A stretch of DNA of 64,000 nucleotides from Bryoerythrophyllum caledonicum (taxonomy: Eukaryota > Streptophyta > Bryopsida > Pottiales > Pottiaceae): assembly GCA_963971425.1 (NCBI GenBank), contig OZ020514.1, forward strand, positions 19,255,406 through 19,319,405, given 5' to 3'. The stretch's first letter is position 1, and the number at the start of each line of letters is the position of its first letter. The position numbers and the translations under genes were made by a program. A model generated the notes under the pieces. It was not told the origin of the DNA. It did not search any database and saw nothing but the letters and a program-made list of their open reading frames with translations. Below, one piece after another: positions 32,370 to 44,890 of the stretch.

Positions 32370-34549
32370 CTATAGCTCCATTCGAGCCACCTCCTTCCTC
32401 TTCCTTCGATCCACCCAGTCCCGGGCGGTGTAGCAATCCTCCAGTTCAGAAGTCGGCTGCTTTATGACTCCCTTAGGTTAGGGCAATTTCCGAGATGGTA
32501 CTGATCGATTGAGAATGTGCTTGCACATTTTCGCGTGATCGACTTTGGTCATGTTGCCGAGAAACTTGAAAAACTCGCGCGTCAAGACCCCATCCTTCTC
32601 AGGCACCCAGGACTTGGCGTCCTTGAACTTCGCCATGGGCGTCGAAGTCAACTCAACGTTGATGGGCGTCGAAGTCAAATCAACGTTGATGAGGTCGTCG
32701 TGCGCCGCCGAAGAGATGACATCCGACCAGAGCTTGAAGGTCTCATCGGTCGAGCTGATGATCTTCACCTCATTCGTAATCGAGAGCTCTTTTGCCTTTC
32801 CGGCTTTCTTGAGCGCTGCCTAGCTCTTCGCAACGAATGGCGTTAAAAAATGGCTGCGGAAAACATAAATAAGGTCGATTAAGTTTTCAATTAAAGCAGA
32901 AATATAAACATATTTAGTAGGGTCCAACAACTGCAAGTTAGTCGAGTCGAGCTAACTTGCAACCTGAGAGTATTCAATGTAAGCAAATTCAATCAATATA
33001 CAACATAATACAGATAGTGAGCAAACATGCACTTTAGCTCAAGTCGAGCTAAAGTGCATGACATTGGTTTTGATATATCACCTCAAACCTCTCAAACAAT
33101 CTCCAATGTCGTTCTCCGTCCTGACTTGTGAGACCCGTGAATGCCTGCGGCGGAGAGCTTCGGCATTGATCTACCAGCTTGGATCCACAAAGCACGAGAG
33201 CCGAGGATATTGGTTGCCCACGTCGGCTTGAATTGGACCAAGTGATTCACGCGATTCTAATACGCGGATATCTTCCTCAGCTTCTCCGGATCCTGCGTCC
33301 AAACAATGTAACACTCCCATGTTCGGAAGTGCCTTCTCATCACCTCTGGGACGTTGCCGTTGATCATCTCCTTTGAGGCAGCAACGTTGTGCTGGCCGTT
33401 GATGATGTAGTAGTCGCAGTCACTGAGCTCCTCAACCGTCGTTGGCATAGCATCAAGCTTCGGCATGACGCAGAGAGTCTGCTTCTACGTCTTGTCTAGC
33501 ATTTGGAGGTAATAATGCTTCGACTCCTCCATACCTCGAGGTTTGAATGCACGGATCGTCCACTCCGGCCGTGCATTATGCAACCTCATCACGTCAAGCT
33601 TGATCTTCATCTCTATGTCTCCTTGGAAGAAGCAGCTCCGACACTCCGTCCAGAATTTTTGGTAAATCTGTTGGACGTTGTTGTAGTCGATTGTGTCTCC
33701 GAACCCGAGCGCTTGAGGGAGCTCGAAGAGTGCAGAGGCCATCGAATTGGCTAACTCCTCCTGTGATACGAGCTTCGTCTTCTTTCTCGAAGAGGTCTCC
33801 GGCTTTTTGGCAGCTGAACGCATCTTAACGGGAGAAGCGGACAACGTGTTGCGCAGGGTGCTTCGACTTGTTGTTACACTTGGTGTTCTAACCGGTACCG
33901 ACGCTTGACTCATATCCTGGCTACCGGTCACGGCCCCCGAAACCATTAAAATTTCTATCGAGCGTCTTGCCGCAATATTTTTTGCCTTATCTAGAGCGGC
34001 AAAGGTACTCATTCTTGATAGAATGAGGCGGAGTTTATTAGCTACAGCCTTTGCTTTCAACGGCTGACCGCTACAAGTCTCCCATTTCTTTGGAGAGATT
34101 TCATGGTCGACCCGAGCCACTACTTCATCAAATTTGGACCCCGTGCGTGATTCGACTAAATCATGGATACAAAAAGGAGATGAACTATTGTCCACTACAA
34201 TAGTAAACAAATACGGATCTATGGACTCAGTGGTTGTCTCACACGACAACTTAATGTGATCGTTATCTTCGTGGACTACATTAGTAATTTTTGTCTTGAA
34301 GTCGGTGTGCTGGGATACATCGATATCACCAGCGAAGGTCTAACCAAACACTAGATTATCCGTGTAGGTCACCCACAGAAGTGTCCATTTCAATGTCATT
34401 GAAGGGTCCTTCAGCTCCAAGCAATCCAAGTGGTTGCTGTCGTCTCCTTCGTCATCATCAATGTCGATGGGCTTTGGCTGGAAGAAAAGCTGCAGCTGAG
34501 TCACCATCCTGTCCCTCTTAGATTTGCACATACATGAGACAGAGCACAA
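32370..34549 (-). pseudogene. ParB/sulfiredoxin-like fold gene of E2, two exons
   Basis: Exon 1 runs from 34549 (or Met at 34507) to about 33082 and exon 2 from 32853 to 32370. The donor is GTGATA and the acceptor TTTTCCGCAG. The core is CDYYIINGQHNVAASKEM, aligning with YYVIIGGQHCIAAHKVL of E1. Before it, KIKLDVMRLHNARPEW matches the E1 region; after it, KISAY then NRVN and WIQAG match the E1 block ending SWAQAG. Stops in otherwise open frames lie at 34340, 33485, about 33255 and 32478. An upstream basic linker (MRSAAKKPETSSRKKTKL) resembles that in E1. Exon 2 is shorter than the E1 counterpart and lacks the methyltransferase-like segment. The intron holds two dyads. Confidence 0.6.
32854..33081 (-). 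repeat. Intron of the E2 ParB-like gene with two dyads
   Basis: Dyads lie at 32933-32960 (arms GCAAGTTAG and CTAACTTGC) and 33027-33059 (arms ATGCACTTTAG and CTAAAGTGCAT). Both keep the TCGAG/CTCGA core and remain perfectly paired in their outer arms although those arms differ. Confidence 0.75.
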
Positions 34550-34589
34550 ATATTAGATTGCTTAATCGATCATCCAATTAGGACGGCGA

Positions 34590-35425
34590 GGTTACACTTT
34601 AACTCGGCTCGAGCTAAAGTGTAACCAAATACAAGTATGTGAATAATACTCTGAAACAAAATTTAGTCAATTGGAATATTTTCTTAGACCCTTTCAATCA
34701 ATTCATGCCTACTTCTCATTCAACTCTCAGAACTGTGGAAAAACTTACGAACCAATCCAATCACTCACAAACCTCACTCTTCGAGGTTCTCAAGTGGTTG
34801 GAGCGGGACTGAAGCTCATGCACACTTGTGAAAGGTGAACGAGAAGTTGACATGAGTTGGGTCATCGATATTATCGGTAAACTATACTTTTGGAATGTTT
34901 TTAGGTCTGAAAGTAGTTGTCTTAGAGTTGAAATTTCGGTAATTTGTTTTACACTTTAGCTCGATTCGAGGTAAGTTTGTTGGCTTTGATGATTCTATAG
35001 CCAATCTTCATTGAGTAATTTAGGTTTAAGGGTTGTTACTATCATGAACTTAGCTTGATCCGGGCTTTAGCGCGACCATAGACGCATTTGGTTGGCCACA
35101 CTTTAACTCGAGTCGAGCTAAAGTGCAGACAAAGATGCACTGTTCCTATACATTCAGCTCTACTTGAGCTGAAGTGTATTGGAATAGTGCATCTTTGTCT
35201 GCACTTTAGCTCGACTCGAGCTAAAGTGTGGCCAATAAAGCGCGTTATTGGTCGCACTTTAGCTCGACTTGAGCTAAAGTGAGCCAACAGTGCACACTAA
35301 TGGTCCCACTGTAGCTCGACTCGAGCTAAAGTGCGACCAATAATGCGCTCTATTGGCCGCACTTTAGCTCGAGTCGAGCTAAAGTGGGGCCAACAGTGTG
35401 CTCTATTGGCCACACTTCACCTGAG
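34590..35425. repeat. E2 dyad array upstream of the ParB-like gene
   Basis: About nine dyads with arms CACTTTAGCTCGA and TCGAGCTAAAGTG lie at about 34592, 34950, 35098, 35150, 35200, 35252, 35311, 35358 and 35408. In the right part they are spaced about 50 bases and separated by words such as GGCCAATA and CCAACAGTG. One variant (near 35150) pairs TTCAGCTC with GAGCTGAA. Confidence 0.9.
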
Positions 35426-36615
35426 TGAATGTTGGTTTTATTTGCCTTCCGTCTTATGATATTTAAGGCGTAGGGTTAAGGGTTCCTACGTGACAATGTA
35501 TATTTTACCTTTCAGCCATTGATAATGAAATGTTATCTCAGTACTTCTCTGCTGGCACTAGACGTCCTGCAAGAACAATAATAAACCCACACACACAATC
35601 AATCAACTAATCACTCTATCCCAAAACCAAAAAACTACAACATGCAGACAGAAAATACAACCACACAGAAGCAAAGAAATGCAGAACCACTGAAAAACCT
35701 ATACATAAAGCAGTACATTGAACATTCAATACAGTGAACGTTTCAACACATTCAACATTCAACACATCGAACTCAGCGCATTCAACACAAACTAGCACAT
35801 TCAAAGCAGCACATTGAATCCAAATTTTTAGAAAAACCCGAATTGGTATCAACACTACGACAAAAATTAACACCAATTCCACAAAACAACAATACTAACA
35901 AAAACTATAAGATTGAGACACAACAAATGCCTGAAGAAAAGGAAAAAAAATCATACAATCATAGCAAACACCAAACACCAAACACCATAATCACAACAAA
36001 CAGAAAACCAGAAAACACGAAACAACAAACATAATTCATCAAACTAGAAAAATCATGAAACAATTGTAGAAGAACAAAATCTGTACACATACCTTTAAGT
36101 GTCGAAAGTCTTCTTCAGCTTTTTGTTCTTCCTCCTCTTCGAAATTCACGTGAATCCTTTACAACATCACGCGTTTCTATCTCTACGTGCTTCAAAACCT
36201 CACAGAATTCTAACTCTCACTTCCTACAAACCCTATCAGCAGAAAACCTAAGCCTACACGTTTTGGAGAACGTGCGCAAGAAACCCTAATAGAAACTCTT
36301 TCAACAGTGCCGCTACAATCACAAACTCAGGAGTATTCTACACGAACAAAGCACAACAAAAGCACGAGCGCAACACGAACCCGAGCGTATCACGAACACG
36401 AGCGTATCACAAACACAAGCGCAACACGAGTAGAGCGCAAGAAAAACACGAACACGAAGAGGATGAACACAGACACGAACACGAAGGACGAACACAGACA
36501 CAAAAACGAAGAGGAACACACACAGGAACACGAAAATGAGAGAAAAAATCAAGTCGCGGCCCGATTCCAAACCCTGGACATCTTCGGCTTCCAACCCTAA
36601 GCCGTGAGGTTGGCT
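35426..36615. other. AC-rich stretch, no gene recognised
   Basis: Tandem-like ACATTCAACACA words occur at 35715-35815 and AACACGAGCG/GAACACAGACACGAA words at 36330-36540. Frames across them are low-complexity. No coding sequence is supported. Confidence 0.5.
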
Positions 36616-36619
36616 CCTA

Positions 36620-36745
36620 TAGCCGCGGGGATACCCTCGAGATACCCTTGGGATACCCTCGGGATCACCATGATACCCTCGGGATCACCTTGATATCCTC
36701 GGGATGCTCTCCCATATATCGGTCTAATACCCTCGGGTATTATGG
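36620..36745. repeat. GATACCCTCGGG tandem repeat
   Basis: ATACCCTCGGGAT and near variants (CTTGGG, CTCGAG) recur about seven times. The last copy is the short dyad ATACCCTCGGGTAT. It resembles the element dyads in design but has a different sequence. Confidence 0.75.
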
Positions 36746-37460
36746 TAGATGCACCACCTTTTTCAGAGTTTTTTTAAAAAGATTACTTTTTGATTTTTTT
36801 GGAAAAATTACTTTTCGATTATAAAAAAAAAATCAGTTTGATTTTGTACCTTTTGCACATTTTCCATTTCATTTTTAACAAAAGTTAAAGCTTCTCTTAA
36901 TTTTAGTTTTATATGCGTTAACAATTTCTCTACTTGTAAGTTTCCAAGAGAATTTGTCTGAGCCTAAAACACTACAAATTTGTAAATTGTGAGGCAATGA
37001 TCGGTAGTCAAAGAAAATATAATATTTCCAATTTCAAACGTATGATCTCATTTAAGACTTATATATTCACATATTCTTTATAATACACAAACTTTGATTG
37101 CACGGACGTGAACAATTCATGTGTTTAGTGTTGAAAATAGGATTAAAGTGCTTGGTTTTCTTTCATGCTCTGAGTGGATTAGCTGGCTTTCACTTGACAC
37201 AATTTCAATTACAGCAATACACAAGGTGTAAATTCATTACCATCATTATATATAAGTTCCTCCTATACCAGTTATTAGGTGTTGCAGAGGGATGAAGCAC
37301 ATTTAAAATAGTTATAACGATACGATTTAGAATTCTATTACTTTGAATTCCAGTTTTCCTTTTTTGTGAGTTTGATATTTTTTACTATGTGAATCGAATA
37401 GACTATTAGTATGTTAAGACCACATCTTGTAGTAGTATAAAGATAAAATAAATGCCAGTG
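36746..37460. other. AT-rich, no gene seen
   Basis: No repeat or coding signal is recognised. Confidence 0.4.
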
Positions 37461-37462
37461 TA

Positions 37463-38780
37463 CACTTTAGCTCTATTGGAGCTAAAGTATGCATATTTTC
37501 TTTTTAGTTCCCTACATTTAGTGATGGTGCACACTTTAGCTCTAATAGAGCTAAAGTGTGAATTTTTTCTTTTTATTTCACTTCATGTGTAATCATATCT
37601 TAAGCCAATAACTAATGACTACGTAATGGATTTTTATAGAATATTTAATGTCTATTTGTATATTTGTAATTTTTATGAACAGTTAAATTAATATTTAACT
37701 AATAAAAGAATATTTAAATATTTTTTAATGAATCTTTAGAGTTTTAAAAGTATATTTTATGACAGTTTAATTAGTATTTGTATATTTGTATAGTTAAGGA
37801 TTATTTATAGAATATTTAATGTATTGTTAATGAATAGTTAATAAATTTCAAATGTCAAATCAATGTCTATTCGCATATTCAATGAGTATTTAATGAATAT
37901 TTACAGAATATGTAATGCACATTGAATGCATATGTGATGGATATCTAATGAGTTTTTTTTTTGTATTTCTATATTTTTTGTATGTTTAAGTTTTTCCCTT
38001 CTCCAATATTCCTTTCTTTTCTCACTTTCATTCCCAAAAGAATGTTCTTATTTTTCCAATCTTCTACTTGAAATTTCATTTTTCCTTCATATATATATTA
38101 TAATTTGTCCAATTTTTGAGATTTTCATTTTGCTTCATACCTACGTCCTATTATTCCCAAGTTCTTTCTTGCAAACTCTTGTTTTTCTACATGCACTCAA
38201 CCCTTCTTGACTTTAATGCTCAAGATGTAACCAAATCATTATTAAGGTTTCATACAGTAACTGTCCACAAGAAAAAAACTTTATGTTCCACTATTTACTA
38301 GGATTGACATTTAATGTAGTAGTTGACATTTAGTGTAATATTGTTTTGTCACCACACTTATTGTAAATTTTACAATTAGTGTAAGGTTTCCTATTTAGTG
38401 TCCACTACACTAGAAGCCATCTTCTCTGTACTGGAGCTACATAGTGCAATTTTGCTTTCTAATTTACTCCATTTAGTGATGGTGCACAATTTAGCTCTAG
38501 TACAGCTAAACTGTGCGTGTTTTCTTTTTAGTTCACTGCACCTAGTGATGAGGCACTGGAGCTAAAGTGTGTGCACACACTCCTTTTAGTTCATTGCACA
38601 TAGTGATGGGGCACACCTCTGCTATAAACCAAGCTGATGTATGTGCAATGTGTATTTCCATTCCTTCAAACAATCATTTTGAACTCCGTACTTCTCTGTA
38701 TGGTTAAGTATTTCACAAGGTGAAATAAAAATCTTTTGAATTTTAAAAGGATTTTCAAATTATGTAGTCCTAAACCTCCA
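37463..38780. repeat. E2 dyads in tandem TTTAGTGATGG units, left copy
   Basis: Dyads with arms CACTTTAGCTC and GAGCTAAAGTG (37463, 37531, about 38483, 38553) alternate with a TTTTTAGTTCACTGCACCTAGTGATG linker, followed by a TCACAAGGTGAAATAAAAATCTTTT tail near 38710. The same series recurs to the right of the DUF7869 gene at 44585-44890. Between about 37570 and 38400 the sequence is AT-rich with TTTAATGAATATTT words. Confidence 0.7.
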
Positions 38781-39982
38781 ATAGTAATATGAAAAAGCAA
38801 AAAAATATGACAATCTCCTAGTCTTCAGTGGATATGAAATCTAAGTATTTCTCGTACCATAAATCCATAATATTTGACAATGTGTGAAAACGTATGAATT
38901 GGGATATAATCTTATTTTTCACTAGAAAAATAAAATGTTTTTCCACAATATCAAACGTTCTAATATTACTTCTAAGTATTTAAAATATCACATTCCATAG
39001 TGTGTCATAGCAAAAGGTTTTTAAGTTGCTCGACGTGCCGGCAATCAAAAAGTTTCTCTTCTGGCTAGCATAACTTTTATTGAAGACGTTCAATGAAAAC
39101 ATAAATTACTTAGAAATATGCCCCATGACTTCTATCATCCTTCTACAAAATTTTGAGAATTTGAAATATAATTTGTGACCACTGGAACGTGCTCATAAAC
39201 TATTTATTCTTTTTTAAATGTATAAAATTTAAAATTACTTACATTATGATCATTAAATTATGCTCAATGCACTAAGTGAAACACTTTGTATTAGTTATAT
39301 TTAATATTTTGATTATCCTTTTTTTCTCATGAGGAGGTCATTCCATTTCTTGTTTAAATCTTTTAATATTGTTCCACTCTCTATGTTTTACAAATGGCAA
39401 AGTCTTTAATTTCACGTCAAAACATGAAATAAATTGTGTATGGTCAAGAATTCCTCCATCTTTCATGTTATGTTAGATTGTCACACCCTAAACTCATGAT
39501 AATACAATTTGAACTAAAGATTACAATATTTTAATCCAACTATTAGATTGCGCACATTTTCGGTCTTTGAGTACTTAGTGGATAGTAACCAATTTCAATT
39601 CCAAATCCAAACCATGGGGACACTTGGGATTCTTGCAAAAGAATGAACATTCTAAACTGATTACAAAATAGTAACATTATGCACTTTTTAAAAACCCCAA
39701 AGAAATGATGTCCAAAGCATTTTTGAATACATACTTTTTTGCTCAAAATACACGTGCACATACAATATGTTTTTTTGTTTTCTTAAATGCGACTCGTTCG
39801 TTAAGGTCTTTGCTTTCAACTTTATAGATAAGTCCTATTTGGATTGTAATACAAATTCTTTCTATTCATCTCAATATCTTCTCTACATTTCCCTATACCT
39901 TAGTTGAATTGTCAACATCCGGAATATTCAAAGTATTAGTAAATTGAAATGAAATATCATCACAAGGATAATACCTAAACCA
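38781..39982. other. AT-rich, no gene seen
   Basis: No supported coding sequence, RNA gene or repeat is visible. Confidence 0.4.
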
Positions 39983-40100
39983 AGGACCCTAATACCTAAA
40001 CGCTAAATTCCAAACCCTAAATCCTAAATTCAAAACCCTAAACCCTAAACCCTAAATCTAACCCTAACCCTACGCGTTACCCTAACCCTAAATCTCACAG
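39983..40100. repeat. Interstitial telomere-like repeats in E2
   Basis: CCCTAAA, CCCTAA and CCTAAAT words fill this patch, broken once by TACGCGTTACC. It lies between the ParB-like and DUF7869-type genes, the same relative place as 9121-9290 in E1. Confidence 0.85.
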
Positions 40101-40705
40101 TTATGTGTATATTACTCGCATGTGCGAGTATATTCGAGGTTTGTACTCTTCCTTATTTTAGTCGACCTGGAAATAATGGATTCAATTTCCCGCCGAGATT
40201 TAAAATTTGTACTTTTTATAGGGCTGTGGAAAAATTTCTTCCTGCCAATTCTGAAGTCGTAGCCTGGAATGGAAACGGTCGTGTTATCGTGAGTGACCTC
40301 GCCAAACCTCGACCAATTTTCTCATTTTTTCATTCTCAGTTTGGTTGATGTGCAAGGGTGGTGGGTGGGAGGCTTGGAGGTGGTACAATTGTGGGAGGTT
40401 GAAGAGTGCAACATCTATAGGTTGCGCACGGTTGAGCAGGGCGCTTGCGCGAGGCGGCTATGCCCCTATTGTCTACCTCATAAGGTACACAATGTATACT
40501 TCTTGCATTCTCCTTGCACTCTAGCATTTAGGATGTGACAATGATGCTTATTGCTCTACTTCCTCTAGCAACTGTGATTTTGAAGTGTCACTGCGACTAT
40601 TTCGATGACTAACGCAAAGATTTGGGCTCTAGTATACAGAAAGGTAGATCCATTGGCTGAAGTGTTTATCTGTATGAAGCCCGAAAATGATGCCGAGAAT
40701 CACGG
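40101..40705. other. No gene recognised
   Basis: Short frames only. A CGAGGCGG-containing GC-richer patch at 40350-40480 has no identifiable content. Confidence 0.4.
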
Positions 40706-40710
40706 AAGGA

Positions 40711-41345
40711 CATTTTAGCTCGAATCGAGCTAAGCTGTCATTCCTTAATACTAACGACAGTTTAGCTCGACTCGAGCTAAACTGTCAGACGATCTTGTTC
40801 ACGATAGTTTAGCTCAACTCGAGCTAAATTGTCAGACTAACTTAATAACGACAGTTTAGCTCGACTCGAGCCAAACTGCCAGACGAACTTGTTCACGACA
40901 GTTTAGCTCGACTCGAGCTAAACTGCCGTTGGAAATAAGGTAAGACAATTTAGCTCCACTCGAGGTAAACTGTCATACTATATTGTTAACGACAGTTTAG
41001 CTTGTCTCGAGCTAAACCGTCATACCTTATTTCCAACAACAATTTAGCTCGAGTCGAGCTAAATTGTCGTACCTTATTTACTACATCAGTTTACCTCGAG
41101 TCGAGCTAATTTGTCATACTGTCTGATAGTCAACATTTCAGGTCGGGTCAGGCTAAAATATCATTATCAAGGGTGTGATTATTCCATTTTTGCATTAACT
41201 TTGGTTCCATGAAATTACATTTTTGTCATATAATACCATATGTGTTTACCTCGAATCGAGCTAAATTTGCCTGTTCTACAATGTTAATTCAGTTAAATGC
41301 AAGTTATTTTCAAACGCTAGACCTTACCTCGATTCGAGCTAAATT
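40711..41345. repeat. E2 dyad array in the leader of DUF7869-type gene copy 2
   Basis: Roughly ten dyads with arms GACAGTTTAGCTCGA and TCGAGCTAAACTGTC start at about 40711, 40755, 40803, 40852, 40898, 40945, 40991, 41037 and 41089, with weaker ones at about 41250 and 41323. The spacing is 44-52 bases. The core equals that of the other E2 arrays, while the outer arms differ (ACAG...CTGT instead of CACT...AGTG). The array lies 5' of the start codon at 41444, which directly follows a TGTAG acceptor. Confidence 0.92.
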
Positions 41346-41443
41346 ACTCACTTCATATGCTTCTTCATTGATTATCATTCTACAAGTTATTCACCCATAC
41401 TTATTGAAAGGATTATCTAATACTTATCTTATTGGAATGTAGG

Positions 41444-44273
41444 ATGTCGTCTTCGGGGGACGACGATGTTCATGCTGATGCTCCCGTGAACCCAAACCTT
41501 CCTGAGTTTGATGTTATTCCTCACCGTCTCTGGGTCTGGATGATTGTTTCGCTTCCCAATGGTTTGGGTGTTCGCGTTGCGGAGGGTTGGTTCGCAATGT
41601 CCGGTCGAGTACAATTCTAGGTTCCTCTGGTCCTCTTGAGGATTCTATTGTTGTAGTACAGGTGTTCAGTACTTTTGTTCTGGACGAAGCTCCTGATGAA
41701 TGGAGGTACTCGTTTAAGTCTTGGCCAACTCAACAAGTCTTCTTAAACGGTTTGAGTCTCTTCCATCATTGCCTTAGGGATTTTTACAATGTCTCGGTGG
41801 TTGAGGGTAACAGACCTCTAGGTGGGAGCTCCCATTCGTACGACAATTCCTCAAGGAATATACGTCCAACAATGTCCAGGAATGTTGAATTCCTCATGAC
41901 CCCTCATTTGATTAACGCAGTTGCGAGCAATAGTTGTTGCAGTCAAAACTGTGTTCAACACTACGCTAGAGATAAAATAAAAGCCCTCCGGACGCGCTTG
42001 TACAATGAGACCATCGTGCAATTCAGAAATCATATCAAACTCGACGTTCACAGACAGTTTCATAGAAACGTTGCGGGTATAAGGTTGTGACCCTAGAGGG
42101 TGTGGACGTTTGTGCCTAGGCATGGATGATAATCATGGATGTAAGTTCGAGTACTTTCTATCGGAATGCAAAAGACGCTGCCGCTGGTCATGCGGCTCAA
42201 CACCATGGGAATATCGACTTGCGTAAGCGTAGAGGTCATACAGTTGTGGCTACTGCGGCTTTTGGAGCCATCTTCGATAGACATGCGAACCACATGCCTC
42301 ACAAGTCTCGTGTTCTCCCATCTGGGGAGAAGGTTGTGGCAAAGGTCCTACCTGCAAGTTTTAAGTGGAAGGATCAGATACCGCTTCTTGATGATCATCT
42401 CGCTGATTGTGGATTGCCGCCAATCTCAACCTCAAGCTTGAGTAAGATTCAGCGAGTGAGCTTCCCTGAGTACTATGCCAAGAAGGGTGGAGACAACTTT
42501 GCCCGTTGTTCTACTTGTGACAAATACCAGGATCAGAAGAAGCTTACTCAACCTAGAACACAAGCATGTCTGCTATGGCAAAAGAAGATGCAGGCTCACA
42601 TCGATTTCACTTTCGCACATCGGGACTTGTACTACCTGAACCGATTTCGATCACAGTCGTCGCCTCAAGAGGTTCTAACCATCATGCATGATAAGATGGA
42701 TCACTCAAAGACCGCCTCTCCGATTTTTTCACATAAAACAAAGCACTTAGATGGGCTTATGAAGTTGTCTCTTGCAGTCACAGGCATGCTTGCCCATGGA
42801 CATGTGGACCTGCGTTACGTCCATTACGGCCTTGATTTATACTCCCATGATGCCAATTACACGGTCCGGTCGTTCGCAAAACTATTGCGTGACCTGGAGG
42901 CGCTTCCGAAGTCATCGTCCTGGCAACTCTTTCCTGAATCTAGTTCTCATACATTGTATGCGGCGGTGTTACGGGGTGCGGAGATGTGTTTGGATCCATT
43001 AGGGCAGATTCCAGATATCCCAGTTCCAAGGAGGCCTTTGCCACCAATATTGAACGTGCAAATGGACAATGTTATTGGTGATAACAAAAATAGATTTGTT
43101 TTCTGTTTTTGGTCTTTCCTTGTTGCAAAACGCATCTTCCGCGAGGTATATGATAAATTCATGCTAGTTGGTCATACACATGATGATATAGATGCATTAT
43201 TTGGACGTTGGAGTATGGCATTGAGGAAGGAGAGTTTTCCAACCATTCCTTTGCTCATGAGGTCGTTCATGAAAAATGAGAGTGTTCCCACAATCGCGCA
43301 TCTCATCCAAGAGGTTCCTGACTTTAAGAAGTTCATTGGGGATATGATTGCGGACGGTGATGAAGCTTTGCAGGGTCATACGAAGGCTCATTAGTTCAAG
43401 TTTTATGTGGACTCAAGTGGTTTTCCGGTAATGAAGTATAAAATCCTTTGTCATGATGAGGATTGGCTTCCTAAGGGAGGAGAAGGTAGTGGCATCAAAT
43501 TGTGGAAGGAGGATTCTGAAGGAAGGTCTTTATGGCCTCGTGGAGAACCTGATGCATTGAAGCCTTCTACAATGCGGCATCTCCATGAGGTGGTGAAGGG
43601 ACTTTCAGGATTCATCAATCACTAGGAGCAATCATCGCGGGAGTTTGTTGAAGCCAGATCGCGTTTTGAGCCGTTATCGTACTATTGGCGCGATGTTAGA
43701 GATGCTCTGACTCTTCCAATGGATACACCGATATCATTGGAAGACCGCTTTTGGCCAACGACGCAAATTGCCCATGCCATTGAAGATGAGTTCTCAGCGG
43801 AGGGTGAGGTTCGCGAGGAGTACCGTGAAGATAAAATTTTTGTTGGCCAGAGACGCGATTGTCCACCTCCTTCTTTTAGAGTTAGTCGTGATATTTTTAC
43901 TGGCTATTTTGTTGCATTGCGGCCTTGTGATGGAGACGAGCGCCCATTTTGGATTGCTCAAGCAATTTCAGATCCTAATTCTAACCCGGATATGCCAAAC
44001 ACCGTGCCTATCCAATTCTACCGCCCTATATCGCGCGATCGGGATGTTCTGAAGTTCTGTTAAGATTGGAATACAAATTGCAACCTTCGTTGGACAATTG
44101 AAAAGGGGATAGCCATAACGTGGGAGAGTACCGATTCAATCTTGACAGCCTGGAAACCTAGGTCTTCAAAGAGGGATGGAGGTCATGTGCAAGACTCAAC
44201 TACAAAAATTCCGAAGGGACAAGTAGCGATTATCAAGGCCTCCTTGGAAGCACTTGCCAGGTCCGAATTGTAA
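41444..44273 (+). pseudogene. DUF7869-type transposase-like gene, copy 2
   Basis: ATG at 41444 follows GGAATGTAGG. Frameshifts near 41600 and 42065 and stops at about 42116 (TAG), 43392 (TAG), 43623 (TAG) and 44061 (TAA) interrupt a protein otherwise colinear with copy 3. In order it has a helix-turn-helix-like MDVSSSTFYRNAKDA, the knuckle RCSTCDKYQDQKK, MHDKMDHSKTASP, GMLAHGHVDLRYVHYGLD, VQMDNVIGDNKNRF, and LVGHTHDDIDALFGRW. The C-terminal block is FVGQRRDCPPPSFRV, ending near 44273. The stops at 43392 and 44061 stand where copy 3 has Gln, and that at 43623 where copies 1 and 3 have Trp. Putative catalytic residues are all kept. Neighbouring dyads on both sides suggest the protein or its partner acts there. 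Confidence 0.75.
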
Positions 44274-44584
44274 TAGACTTAGATAAATGGACTTTCCTTT
44301 TCCTAGATTTTGGATTTTGATGCGTAATACTTCATGTAGTATGGTTAGATCCATTGGTGCTGAGATTATAGATATTTGTATTTGATTACACTCTGTATGA
44401 CTATAATATGTGATGCCAATGATTGCTATGAAATATTCTCTCCATTGTTTTTGCGTATCGGTGATAATTTGCAGTATGTTTTATTTTCTTTTTAAAATAA
44501 CAATGTGGTAAATTGCTTCTAATCTTGAAACCAATAATACCAGTAATTGCCTTCATGGTGAATGATAGAAAGTAAATGTTGGGT

Positions 44585-44890
44585 CGTACTTTAGCTCTAG
44601 TGGAGCTAAAGTGTGAGCAAATCTTCTTATTTAGTTCAGTGTACTTAGTAATGGTGCGCACTTTAGGTCAAGTGGAGCTAAAGTGTGTGAAATTGCATTT
44701 TTGAGTTCATTGCACCTTTTAGTGATGGGGACACTTTAGTTCGAAGAGAGCTAGCGTGTGTGCAATTTTTTTTCCACTTCTGAGCACCATCATCTGAAAC
44801 TCGTTATATATATTTTTAGCCAATGTGTATTCGACAAGGTAAATTGAAATTCTTTTAAATAAAAAAAGGCTCATCAAAATGTGTTTAGCT
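44585..44890. repeat. E2 dyads in tandem TTTAGTRATGG units, right copy
   Basis: Dyads at about 44587, 44656 and 44735 are separated by the same TTTAGTTCAKTGYACYTAGTAATGG linker as at 37463-38600. They are followed by a related GACAAGGTAAATTGAAATTCTTTT tail. The orientation is direct relative to the left copy. Confidence 0.75.

Noticed and set aside
35616..35882. Cys/Val-rich minus-strand frame
   Set aside because: It arises from ACATTCAACACA-type tandem words; no domain is recognisable.
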